From Nocardioides albus (GTDB lineage Bacteria; Actinomycetota; Actinomycetes; Propionibacteriales; Nocardioidaceae): a stretch of 64,000 bases of DNA. The translations under genes were made by a program, and so were the position numbers. Within the stretch, counting starts at the first letter, position 1. The number at the start of each line of letters is the position of its first letter. The stretch lies in contig NZ_BMQT01000005.1 of the NCBI RefSeq assembly GCF_014648255.1, positions 268,294 through 332,293 of the forward strand, given 5' to 3'. The notes under the pieces are model-generated. The model saw only the letters and a program-made list of their open reading frames with translations, had not been told where the DNA came from and did not search any database. Of the stretch, positions 7,685 to 14,740 are shown in pieces.

Positions 7685-8980
7685 TCACCAGTTTGTGGCC
7701 TTCTTTGCGTCGGGGAGCTTCATCCCGCGTGGGTGGATGACGTAGGCGATCCCGTCGGTCGAGGTCTGCCAGACCCGCTCGAAGTTCTCGCGGGTGTAGA
7801 CGTTGCGGACCTGGTCGTTGGAGGGGTAGTTGGGGTCGTAGATGATCGGGTCGCCCTCGGCGGTGAAGCCGCCGATGACCAGCAGGTGGCCGTCGGTGCC
7901 GTAGCCGGACTCGGGCATCTCCTCGAGGTCCCAGTTGGCCGAGACGACCAGCGGGACGCCGGCCTTCACCAGGGTCTCCGCCTCGGCGAGCGAGCGCAGC
8001 CGGGTCACGTACCCGTCCAGGCCCCAGCGGGTGGCGTAGGCGGTGTTGAACGGCCAGTTGCCGGCGCCGTCGTAGGCGTAGTCCCAGGTGTTGATCGCGG
8101 CGTAGTCGACCTGCGGGTCGCCGTTGGGCGCCTCGATCCCCTCGAGTTCGCTCGCGGGCACCTCGCGTCCCCAGTGGTACTGCACCATCGTCGTCGAGGT
8201 CGGCGAGCACCAGACCTGTCCGCCGCCGCCGAACTCCGGATATTCGCCGCGGTGCTTGTTCTGGCTGAACGGCGGCACGTCGAGGTCGATCTCTCGGTCG
8301 AGGGTCGGTGTGCTGGTGCCGGGGTAGGCCGAGCTGGGGATGTACTCGTTCGTCAGCGTCGACAGCGACCGCAGGCTCGGGGAGACGCTCGCGCCCGCGG
8401 GCCGCAGCAGGGTGACGCTGGTCTGGAACGCCTCGGGCTCCTTGCCGGTCCGAGCGACGTACGTGTCGGTGTAGAGCGCCGCGTCGGTGTCGTTCTGCCC
8501 GTTGACCGAGGTGCGGTGGATGTCGCCGGCTGCGAAGTCGTCGCCGGCGGTCCAGCGACCCATCACGAACCACTTCGTCCAGGTGCCGTCCGCCTTGCGG
8601 CCGCGGAACCGGATCTCGGCCCAGGTGCCGGTCGGGGTGGCGACGTCCCAGGACGTGACCGACTCGTCGATCGCGTACCCGGTCTCGACCACAGGGGAGG
8701 TCCAGGTGCCGGTCTCGTAGGTCTTCGCCGTGCCGTCGCCGAAGGGATCGGTGTAGGTGGTCGTGCCGGTGGTGCCCGCGATCCGCAGGGCGCCGTGCTT
8801 CCCCGGCAGCAGGCCGCTCGAGCTGCCCTTCGCGAAGTCTCCGGCGTTGTCCCAGCGGGTGAGAGTGATATCGGTGGTGGGGGTCTCAGGCTCGGTCGCG
8901 TGGACCGGAGTCGTGGGTGCTACCAGAACGGTTGCGGCGGCGAGGGCAGCAACGTACGCAAGGCGGGACCGTGGGCTCAT
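7685..8980 (-). CDS. Secreted C39-family (papain-like) peptidase
   Basis: This 431-residue protein has a clear Sec signal peptide (residues 1-~28, ending PVHA). Residues 30-235 form a beta-rich region of unknown role. The C39-like catalytic domain follows: nucleophile C258 in GGQVWCSPTSTTM, H365 in GTDGHLLVIGGF and D382 in IIYDPNYP, the order of a papain-type triad. I chose ATG 8980 because a frame extending to 9040 would run through a 13-bp tandem repeat and hide the signal peptide. Related actinobacterial proteins are secreted cysteine peptidases with poorly known substrates. The gene stands alone, 52 bases past the M20 start. Confidence 0.87.
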   Translation of the reverse strand: MSPRSRLAYVAALAAATVLVAPTTPVHATEPETPTTDITLTRWDNAGDFAKGSSSGLLPGKHGALRIAGTTGTTTYTDPFGDGTAKTYETGTWTSPVVETGYAIDESVTSWDVATPTGTWAEIRFRGRKADGTWTKWFVMGRWTAGDDFAAGDIHRTSVNGQNDTDAALYTDTYVARTGKEPEAFQTSVTLLRPAGASVSPSLRSLSTLTNEYIPSSAYPGTSTPTLDREIDLDVPPFSQNKHRGEYPEFGGGGQVWCSPTSTTMVQYHWGREVPASELEGIEAPNGDPQVDYAAINTWDYAYDGAGNWPFNTAYATRWGLDGYVTRLRSLAEAETLVKAGVPLVVSANWDLEEMPESGYGTDGHLLVIGGFTAEGDPIIYDPNYPSNDQVRNVYTRENFERVWQTSTDGIAYVIHPRGMKLPDAKKATNW

Positions 8981-9028
8981 GCCCGGCAGGCTATTCCTCC
9001 GCGGAGGTGCCCGGTATGACAATTCGCC

Positions 9029-9080
9029 AAGTCGGCTCACCAGGTCGGCTCACCGAGTCGGCTCACCAGGTCGGCTCCCT
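9029..9080. repeat. Four tandem 13-bp units, related to palindrome family B
   Basis: Units at 9029, 9042, 9055 and 9068 read RRGTCGGCTCACC with minor changes. They share the word AGTCGGCTC with the palindromes at 22472 and 50940-51034. They sit between the divergent C39 peptidase and GTPase genes, in the space where both promoters should be. Confidence 0.8.
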
Positions 9081-9097
9081 CGAATGGTCGGTGCCGG

Positions 9098-10264
9098 GTG
9101 GCATCCTTGGTCACCGTGAACAACTTCGCTTCCGACGGCTGGTTCAAGGACGAGTTCCACAAGAGGTATGCCGAGTCTGCCAAGGAGATCGGCCGGTTCA
9201 ACCTGGCGGTGTTCGGTAAGACCGGAGTCGGGAAGTCCACGCTGGTCAACGCCGTCTTCGGGGCGGAGGTGGCGAAGACCGGGATCGGGGAGCCGGTGAC
9301 GAAGGAGTCGACGCTCTACCTGCACACCAGCGGGTTCTTCGGTCTGCTCGACACCCAGGGCCTCGAGATCGGCGTCGAGGGCGACCGGGTGATCAAGGAC
9401 CTCGCCAAGCTCATCCAGGACCGGCGCCGCAAGCCGCAGTCGGAGCAGGTCCACGTGGCCTGGTACGCCATCCGCTTCGGCGACCGCCGCTTCGAAGAGA
9501 CCGAGGCGGCGTTCATCCGCAAGCTGGCCGACCTGGGGTTGCCGGTGGTCCTGGTGATGACTCAGGTGCCGACCTCGCCGACCGGTGCCTACCACCCGGA
9601 CGCGGTCGAGTTCGCCCAGCAGATCGACGCGCGCGGGCTCCCGGTGCACGGGGCTCGGGTCTATCTGACCAACGCGAAGGCCGACGACTTCTCGGGCCAG
9701 CAGGTCCACGGGCTGCAGGAACTTGTTGATGCCACCTTTCGATGCGCGCCTGCAGGCGTCGAGGATGCCCTCACCGCGGCGCAGAAGGTGGATCTCAAGC
9801 GCAAGCAGGACCAGGCGAACACCGTGATCGCGGGTGCCGCGACCGCGGCCGGGGCGGCCGGCGCCACCCCGATCCCGTTCTCGGACGCCGTCGTCCTGGT
9901 GCCGATCCAGCTAGGGATGATGGCGCGCATCTCGGCGATCTACGGCATCGAGGTCGACAAGGCGGCGATGGCCTCGATTGCGGCCACCGCGGCCGCCACC
10001 CAGGCCGGTCGCACCGTGGCCGGCAACCTGCTCAAGATGATCCCCGGGTTCGGCACCGTCGGCGGCGGGGCGATCAACGCCACCGTCGCCGCGGGCTTCA
10101 CCGGCGCCATCGGCGCCGCCTGGTCGACGGTCTGCCTCAAGCTCGGCGAGGGCAAGCTCCGCGGTGTCAACGGCGCCCTGGACACCGAGAGCGTCAGGGC
10201 GCTCTTCCTCGACGAGCTGAAGAACCAGATCTCGCGGCTGAGGCTCAACGCCCGGGAGAAGTGA
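9098..10264 (+). CDS. P-loop GTPase of the dynamin/Era-like superfamily with hydrophobic C-terminal region
   Basis: This 388-residue protein has a G domain at residues ~33-215: Walker A GKTGVGKST at 40-48, a switch-like T in EPVTKEST, G3 as DTQGLEIG near 85, and TQVP near 157 in place of a perfect NKxD. A second half (~245-345) is Ala/Gly-rich with two hydrophobic stretches similar to the DUF697/YcjF region of membrane-associated GTPases. It probably binds membranes in a GTP-dependent way, but its target is unknown. The GTG start at 9098 is not supported by a strong ribosome binding site; a GTG six codons later is an alternative. It converges on the HxlR gene with a 6-base gap. Confidence 0.8.
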   Translation: MASLVTVNNFASDGWFKDEFHKRYAESAKEIGRFNLAVFGKTGVGKSTLVNAVFGAEVAKTGIGEPVTKESTLYLHTSGFFGLLDTQGLEIGVEGDRVIKDLAKLIQDRRRKPQSEQVHVAWYAIRFGDRRFEETEAAFIRKLADLGLPVVLVMTQVPTSPTGAYHPDAVEFAQQIDARGLPVHGARVYLTNAKADDFSGQQVHGLQELVDATFRCAPAGVEDALTAAQKVDLKRKQDQANTVIAGAATAAGAAGATPIPFSDAVVLVPIQLGMMARISAIYGIEVDKAAMASIAATAAATQAGRTVAGNLLKMIPGFGTVGGGAINATVAAGFTGAIGAAWSTVCLKLGEGKLRGVNGALDTESVRALFLDELKNQISRLRLNAREK

Positions 10265-10270
10265 GACCGC

Positions 10271-10759
10271 TCAGACGGCCATCGCCGCCTCGTACGCCGC
10301 GGCGAGCCGCTCGCTCGCGCGCGGTGCATCCGGGTCTGGCCGAGGCGTGCCGAGGTGGAGCTCGCGCAGCTCGTCCATGAACGACTCGACCATCTCGGGA
10401 CCGGCGTCGCGCAACAGCTCGGCGCGGACCCGCAGCTGCCGGGTGCCGTCACGGTGGGCGAGCCCCCAGTTGCCGAGCGCGACCATGATCGGCAGCGTCT
10501 GGATGCCTGCCTCGGTCAGCGCGTAGGCCGCCTTCTGCCCGCGGCCGGCCTCCTCCTTGGTCAGCAGGCCGCCGTCGACGAGCTTCTTCAGCCGGCTGCT
10601 GAGGATGTTGGAGGCGATGCCCTCCTCGGAGCTGGTGAGCAGCTCGCGGAAGTGGCGACGGTTCCCGAACATCACGTCGCGCAGCACGATCACCGACCAG
10701 GGGTCGCCGAAGACCTCGACGGCTGCGTTGATCGGGCACCCCGATCTGGGCTCGCTCAT
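10271..10759 (-). CDS. HxlR-family transcriptional regulator
   Basis: This 162-residue winged-helix protein has the HxlR core at residues ~8-100: C-P-I-N near the N-terminus, DPWSVIVLRDVMFGNRRHFRELL, then the recognition part IASNILSSRLKKLVDGGLLT and the wing GQKAAYALTEAG. The C-terminal ~60 residues extend beyond the usual HxlR domain. I chose ATG 10759, with AGGAG eight bases upstream, over a longer frame starting at 10801 that would overlap the operator. It is divergent from the RibD/DHFR-like reductase genes, and two dyad sites lie between them, so it most likely represses both itself and that operon in response to a redox or small-molecule signal. Confidence 0.92.
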   Translation of the reverse strand: MSEPRSGCPINAAVEVFGDPWSVIVLRDVMFGNRRHFRELLTSSEEGIASNILSSRLKKLVDGGLLTKEEAGRGQKAAYALTEAGIQTLPIMVALGNWGLAHRDGTRQLRVRAELLRDAGPEMVESFMDELRELHLGTPRPDPDAPRASERLAAAYEAAMAV

Positions 10760-10788
10760 TCGGCCGCTCCTGTACTCGGAAATAGTGG

Positions 10789-10846
10789 TTGCAATCTGCA
10801 ATCGGGAAGTCTACTCTCGACGTCAGTGATTGCAAAGTGCAATCAC
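10789..10846. promoter_or_regulatory. Two dyad operators for the HxlR regulator
   Basis: The sites are TTGCA-N3-TGCAA at 10789-10801 and the longer perfect dyad GTGATTGCA-AAG-TGCAATCAC at 10826-10846, whose arms are 9 bp. Their centres are 41 bp apart (about four helical turns), between divergent hxlR-type and reductase genes. HxlR regulators commonly bind such paired dyads. Confidence 0.75.
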
Positions 10847-10867
10847 TTTCATCCGAGGGAGATCCAC

Positions 10868-11533
10868 ATGTCACGCGTACGTGCTCACACCATCGCCGTC
10901 TCGCTGGACGGCTACGCCACCGGCGAGGGCCAGAGCCTGGAGGCACCGTTCGGCCACGCCGGCATGCGGCTCATGGAATGGGCCTTTCCGACGGCGACCT
11001 TTCAGGCATTGAGCGGCCACCGAGAGCGCGTGGAGGTCGATCCGGCGTCCGCGCCCGACGATGTCTTCGCCGCACGTTCGTGGGAGAACATCGGTGCCGA
11101 GATCATGGGCGCCAACAAGTTCGGCCCTCCGGGATGGCAGGGAGACGCCGACTGGACCGGCTGGTGGGGCGAGGAGCCGCCCTTCCGCACCCCCACCTTC
11201 GTGCTGACCCATCAGCCCCGTGAGTCGATCGAGATGAAGGGCGGCACCACCTTCCACTTCCGCAACGCGTCCATCGAGGACGTGCTGGCGGAGGCCCGCG
11301 AGGCCGCCGACGGCCAGGACGTACGCCTCGGCGGCGGCCCGTCCTCGCTCCGGGACTATCTGGCGGCCGGTCTCGTCGACCACCTGCACGTCGCCGTCGT
11401 CCCGATCGTCCTGGGCCGTGGCGTACGGCTGTGGGACGGGCTCGAGGCCCTCGAGGACGGCTATGACGTCGAGTCGGCGACCACCCCGAGCGGGATCACC
11501 CACATCACCTTCGACCGGACGCGGGCCTCGTGA
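10868..11533 (+). CDS. Dihydrofolate-reductase/RibD-like family reductase
   Basis: This 221-residue protein belongs to the RibD C-terminal/DHFR-like fold. It opens with the first strand and SLDGYATG loop (residues ~8-18), has an acidic-aromatic middle (DWTGWWGEEPPF), a second strand with PTFVLTHQPRE, and ends in the nucleotide-binding segment DVRLGGGPSSLRDYLAAGLVDHLHVAVVPIVLGRG, where GGG is the NADPH phosphate-binding loop. Family members are NADPH-dependent reductases, often of unknown substrate and not true folate enzymes. The ATG at 10868 has GAGGGAG 7 bases upstream. It is the first gene after the HxlR operator and probably derepressed with it. Confidence 0.87.
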   Translation: MSRVRAHTIAVSLDGYATGEGQSLEAPFGHAGMRLMEWAFPTATFQALSGHRERVEVDPASAPDDVFAARSWENIGAEIMGANKFGPPGWQGDADWTGWWGEEPPFRTPTFVLTHQPRESIEMKGGTTFHFRNASIEDVLAEAREAADGQDVRLGGGPSSLRDYLAAGLVDHLHVAVVPIVLGRGVRLWDGLEALEDGYDVESATTPSGITHITFDRTRAS

Positions 11534-11615
11534 TGAGCGAGCGTCAGCGAGCGATCAACGGATCTTTCATCGGGGCGCGTCCGTATTCTGGCGCTCGCGC
11601 TACGGAGGCGGCCCG

Positions 11616-12146
11616 ATGAGCGGCAAGGTGCTGTGGCACTTCTCGATGTCGCTCGACGGGTTCGTCGACGGCCGCGAGCCCGGGATGGCCTGGCTGAACG
11701 GTGTCACCGGCCCTCCCGGGGTCGAGGAGGCGTACTCTTCCCGGCTCGGCGCCGTCCTGGGCGGCCGGAAAGGCCATGACGCCTACCCTGATGCGATGCC
11801 CTACGGGGACTGGCAGGGGCCGGTCTTCATCCTCACTCACCATCCCGAGGACGCCCGTCCGCAGGAGCACGTCACCTTCCTCGACTGCGACGTCGAGGAG
11901 GCGCTGCGGATCGCGGTCGAGGCCGCCGACGGTAAGGACGTCGAGGTCCACTCCGCCGATATCGGCCGGCAGCTCCTCGAACATGGCCTGATCGACCAGA
12001 TCGACCTGCACATCGCACCGGTTCTCCTCGGCGACGGCATCCGCCTCTACGACAATCCGGGCGGCGCGCCGATCAAGCTGCACAACCTGATCGGCGACGA
12101 TCCGCACCGGGAGGTCGACCTCCGCTACGCGCCGCAGCGTCCGTGA
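11616..12146 (+). CDS. Second dihydrofolate-reductase/RibD-like family reductase
   Basis: This 176-residue paralogue-type relative of the upstream gene has FSMSLDGFVDG at the N-terminus, GRKGHD near residue 50, GPVFILTHH near 70 and a C-terminal DVEVHSADIGRQLLEHGLIDQIDLHIAPVLLGDGIRLYD. The dinucleotide-binding loop is less glycine-rich (HSADIGRQ for GGG), so cofactor use is less certain than in its neighbour. ATG 11616 has GGAGG seven bases upstream. The 82-base gap from the upstream gene contains a GAGCGAGCG-type short repeat at 11535-11555, so it may have its own promoter or be read through from the HxlR-controlled one. Confidence 0.83.
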   Translation: MSGKVLWHFSMSLDGFVDGREPGMAWLNGVTGPPGVEEAYSSRLGAVLGGRKGHDAYPDAMPYGDWQGPVFILTHHPEDARPQEHVTFLDCDVEEALRIAVEAADGKDVEVHSADIGRQLLEHGLIDQIDLHIAPVLLGDGIRLYDNPGGAPIKLHNLIGDDPHREVDLRYAPQRP

Positions 12147-12163
12147 CGCTCCAGCTCCGAGGT

Positions 12164-12502
12164 TCAGACTCGGCAGCCGGCCGCCCGGGCGGCTGCGTAG
12201 GGGTAGGACTTCGCCGGGCCGGTGCCGTAGTAGTACGGCGAGCACAGGTAGGCCCAGGTCTTGGGGCCGACGATGCCGTCCACTGCCACCGAGGAGTCCC
12301 AATAGCGCGACGACGTCTGACGCGCGACCACGGCCTGCCGCGTCCGGATGCACCTGACACACGTGCCGTTGCCGCCGTAGGAGTAGTTGTACGACGTGCA
12401 GGTCGCGGCCTCCGCCGGTGTCGGGGCGGCAACGCTGGTGATGGCCACCCCGTGATCGCGATGAAGGTCGCAGAGACGCGCGGCCCGTGGAGGGATGTTC
12501 AT
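12164..12502 (-). pseudogene. Secreted peptidoglycan-binding-like protein, 5' end disrupted
   Basis: The mature part is intact: after an AAPTPAEAATC cleavage-type site it has four Cys, a YNYSYGGNGTC segment, and a peptidoglycan-binding-1-like SSVAVDGIVGPKTWAYLC. The front is damaged. The only usable ATG (12502) lies inside palindromic element A2, and the residues after it are polar. A signal-peptide-like run (RVSATFIAITG) is encoded in a different frame just before VAITSVAAPTPAEA, as if one base had been lost near 12450. Element insertion plus a frameshift would explain both. The family is small secreted actinobacterial proteins that may bind cell wall. It could still be expressed from an alternative start, so pseudogene status is likely but not proven. 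Confidence 0.55.
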
Positions 12503-12582
12503 CGAGGTATGCACCGGAGCATTCGCTTCCGTAGCGGAGTTCCACGAGGGGAGTGAGGGTTCGTCTGCATACCTGGACGAAC
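12497..12582 (+). repeat. 86-bp palindromic element, copy A2
   Basis: The ends GTTCATCGAGGTATGCAC and CTGCATACCTGGACGAAC form an 18-bp imperfect terminal inverted repeat. Adding GGAT/ATCC gives a 94-bp palindrome (12493-12586). The core GCGGAGTTCCACGA is on the plus strand. It sits between the damaged peptidoglycan-binding gene and the end of the AbiEi-like gene. Confidence 0.85.
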
Positions 12583-12593
12583 ATCCACCCAGG

Positions 12594-13535
12594 TCACCCT
12601 GCGCGACGCATCGCCCGAAAGAGCCGCTCGATCGAATCGGCGGGGCGGTCGTAGTCGGACCAGATGAATCGGATCATCATCGACCTGGTCAGCTCACGCA
12701 GCTCGTCTTCTCGGCGCTTCTCTTCGAACACCACATCCCCAGGGTCCTGGCCTGGTTTGAGCAGCCTGCCGTACTTGACCCTCCCGTCGAACTCGCCGAG
12801 CAGCCCGAACTGGGGCCACGCCCAGTCGGTGATCCCGGCGAGCGTGCCGTCGGGACGCCGTACCTCGTACTGCAGGATGGGCCGGGGAACGCCGTAGCGT
12901 TTGAACATCGCAGTGCCTCGCGACTCGCCGATCGACCCCGACCGCCCATCGGCGAAGGGCAGCACCCTCCCCACGCGGCGCATGAAGGGCCAGTGCTCCA
13001 TGATCGAGTACGCCGCGTCGAGCTGCTCCCGGTCGAACCTCTTGCTCCGCAGGCCTGAGTCGAGCAGGCACCAGGCCGCCTCGGTGTCGATGCGTGATGC
13101 GGTCTCGAGTACGCAGCGTTCCGGGCGCACCACCCGCTGACCGTTCACCTCGACGATGTCGTCGTGGCCGACGAACCCTTCATGGTGCACCACGTCACCC
13201 TCGATCCGGCCAGGACCTCCATCGAGCCGGGTGACGTGCACGCGGTCGAGCGGGACCCGCCAGAGGTCGATGTCGTGGCGTACGACTCCAGACGCATGAC
13301 TCAATGCCACCCTCGGGCCGAGCGCGTGGAGCACGGCGCTGGAGCGCACCCGGTGACGGCCGACGTCGTCGAGCTCCGCCCACATGGCCGCCGGGGCGTA
13401 GGCGCCCCTTCTCACCCGATGCCACTCCTTGCGTCGAACCATCTTGGTGATCTCGCGGTCGGCGTAGCCCGCCGCTTTGGCGTGTCGTCGCGTGAAGAAG
13501 CCGTCTCGTTCGACGGCAAGATCCAGATCGTCCAT
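12594..13535 (-). CDS. AbiEi-like antitoxin-domain protein with DUF559-type nuclease-like C-terminus
   Basis: This 313-residue protein has an N-terminal winged helix (residues ~10-50: FFTRRHAKAAGYADREITKM then RVRRGAYAP), the hallmark of type IV AbiEi antitoxin domains. A middle region follows, and then a C-terminal stretch resembling the Vsr/DUF559 PD-(D/E)XK fold: ITDWAWPQFGLLGEFDG with conserved D and E, then K-Y, and EKRREDELRELTRSMMIRFIW. No AbiEii-type nucleotidyltransferase toxin lies next to it, so it is a solo member, a kind common in Nocardioides-like genomes. The start is uncertain; ATG 13535 fits the domain boundary, and 13601 is the longest option. It is bracketed by inverted copies of the 86-bp element, which hints at a mobile unit. 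Confidence 0.78.
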   Translation of the reverse strand: MDDLDLAVERDGFFTRRHAKAAGYADREITKMVRRKEWHRVRRGAYAPAAMWAELDDVGRHRVRSSAVLHALGPRVALSHASGVVRHDIDLWRVPLDRVHVTRLDGGPGRIEGDVVHHEGFVGHDDIVEVNGQRVVRPERCVLETASRIDTEAAWCLLDSGLRSKRFDREQLDAAYSIMEHWPFMRRVGRVLPFADGRSGSIGESRGTAMFKRYGVPRPILQYEVRRPDGTLAGITDWAWPQFGLLGEFDGRVKYGRLLKPGQDPGDVVFEEKRREDELRELTRSMMIRFIWSDYDRPADSIERLFRAMRRAG

Positions 13536-13641
13536 GGAACGACCGTCGCCTGTTGGCACATGCGATTTCCAACCCGATGTGGGCGCGTGTGGATAACCCA
13601 TGCGCGAGACATCCCTGTGGATGGTGATCGGCCAGGCGGAT

Positions 13642-13727
13642 GTTGGTCTAGGTACGCAGCCGAACCGTCACTCCCCGCGTGGAACTCCGCGAGGGAAGTG
13701 GATGCTCGTCTGCATACCTAGACGAAC
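13642..13727 (-). repeat. 86-bp palindromic element, copy A3 (inverted relative to A2)
   Basis: The ends GTTGGTCTAGGTACGCAG and CTGCATACCTAGACGAAC form the terminal inverted repeat; with flanking GGAT/ATCC it becomes 94 bp (13638-13731), as in A2. Here the core reads GCGGAGTTCCACG on the minus strand. It lies upstream of the AbiEi-like gene and just past the nitroreductase stop. Confidence 0.85.
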
Positions 13728-13738
13728 ATCCCCCGCCC

Positions 13739-14335
13739 TCACCACCGCCCGCGGTGAACGACGTCCTCGAGCGGAGTCCGTCGGCGCCGGGTGGGCGACC
13801 CCTTGGCACCGCCGGAAGCAGGGTGCCCGATGGTGACGGCGCCGATGGGGTCGAAGGTGTCGGGGATGTCGAACGAGGACCGGACCGCGGCGTCGGCCTC
13901 CGGCGGGATCCCGAAGTAGAGCGCGCCGAGGCCTTCGTCGACCACTGTCTGCAGGATCAGCATCGTCGCCATCGCGGTGTCCATGTGCCAGAACGGCATC
14001 GGCCAGTGCGCCTCGTCGCGGTCGGTCCAGCCCTTGTCCTTCTCCGCGTAGCGGTCCAGGTAGGCGGCCTTCGAGGAGCACGGGACGATGATGACGGGCG
14101 CCTGCATCATGCCGGTGAGCCACTCGTCAGGATCGTCCACATCGGCGGTCGCCTCCCAGTAGCGGCGTACGTCCTCGGGGGTGTCGAGGACGAGGAAGGC
14201 CCACCCTTGGGAGAAGCCGGCGGAGGGGGCTCGGGTGGCGTTGTGCAGGATCCTGTCGAGCACCTCAGGATCCACGGGATCGCTGGTGTAGCTGCGGACC
14301 ATCTTGCGGCGGCGTACGACCTCGGAGAACTCCAT
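13739..14335 (-). CDS. Nitroreductase-family FMN oxidoreductase
   Basis: This 198-residue protein has the nitroreductase fold: an N-terminal FSEVVRRRKMVRSYT with the Arg cluster that binds FMN phosphate, ATRAPSAGFSQGWAF near residue 35 (second FMN contact), and a helix AMATMLILQTVVDEGLGALYFG near 125 that packs at the dimer interface. GHPASGGAKGSPTRRRRTP near the end carries the last basic FMN contact. Family members reduce nitro compounds, quinones or enones with NAD(P)H. The substrate is unknown. It is monocistronic, and its transcript would end in or near element A3. Confidence 0.88.
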   Translation of the reverse strand: MEFSEVVRRRKMVRSYTSDPVDPEVLDRILHNATRAPSAGFSQGWAFLVLDTPEDVRRYWEATADVDDPDEWLTGMMQAPVIIVPCSSKAAYLDRYAEKDKGWTDRDEAHWPMPFWHMDTAMATMLILQTVVDEGLGALYFGIPPEADAAVRSSFDIPDTFDPIGAVTIGHPASGGAKGSPTRRRRTPLEDVVHRGRW

Positions 14336-14429
14336 AGGTGAAGTGTCTCGTCTAAGGCGCCGAGCGTCCGACCTAGGCCCGGAAGCAAGGCACCTGAGTC
14401 GGAAAGTAGGGCGGGCGACCGATCCGGGC

Positions 14430-14440
14430 CCCTACCTCAG
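14430..14440 (+). promoter_or_regulatory. CCCTACCTCAG word upstream of the first small gene
   Basis: The 11-base word CCCTACCTCAG occurs here, 62 bases before the ATG of the 40-residue protein, and again at 17719-17729 before the 46-residue paralogue. A shared operator or promoter part is possible; two copies are weak evidence. Confidence 0.3.
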
Positions 14441-14502
14441 CGGAGGAGTGTTCTCGATGTCAGCAGGACATCCCAGCAGGACAGAGCCAGCAGGAGATCG
14501 AG

Positions 14503-14625
14503 ATGTACAGCACCGTAGGTTACGAAGCAGAGGTCAAGTACCGCCGCCAGCAGATCCAGAAGGAGCTGGTCAAGCGCCAGCGGGCCAACCAGGCCCGTCA
14601 GGCACGCCGCGACCGCACCCGCTGA
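14503..14625 (+). CDS. Small basic protein, 40 residues, paralogue of the 17747 gene
   Basis: The product begins MYSTVGYEAEVKYRRQQIQK and ends in an Arg/Gln/Ala helix (RQARRDRTR). It is one continuous amphipathic, highly basic helix by eye, with no signal or membrane segment. GCAGGAGATCGAG before the ATG gives a good ribosome binding site. It shares the motif Y-(E/D)-A-E-x-x-Y-R-R-Q-x-I with the 46-residue protein at 17747, and both sit directly upstream of large AAA/LuxR regulators. A perfect 12-bp hairpin follows its stop codon, so it can form its own transcript. The family is unknown to me. Candidates are a nucleic-acid-binding peptide or a partner or target of the regulator. Confidence 0.75.
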   Translation: MYSTVGYEAEVKYRRQQIQKELVKRQRANQARQARRDRTR

Positions 14626-14643
14626 GATGCGGTCGCAGGACCG

Positions 14644-14681
14644 ACAACGCCGAGCAGGAGAGATCCGGCTCGGCGTTGTTT
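14644..14681 (+). terminator. Rho-independent terminator or attenuator after the small gene
   Basis: A perfect 12-bp stem (14644-14655 with 14668-14679) carries a 12-base loop and ends in GTTGTTT. It lies 18 bases past the stop of the 40-residue gene and 60 bases before the LuxR-type regulator start, so read-through would set regulator expression. Confidence 0.75.
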
Positions 14682-14740
14682 CACGTCCAGGGCCAGGCGA
14701 TATCGACCCCTGGACCGACCCGGTGGTTGCGGATGGCGCG

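Noticed and set aside
9029..9080. Tandem 13-bp units as a CRISPR array
   Set aside because: The units are contiguous with no spacers, and no cas genes are in the window.
12594..13535. A complete type IV AbiE toxin-antitoxin pair
   Set aside because: No AbiEii nucleotidyltransferase gene adjoins it. The neighbours are a damaged wall-binding gene and a nitroreductase.
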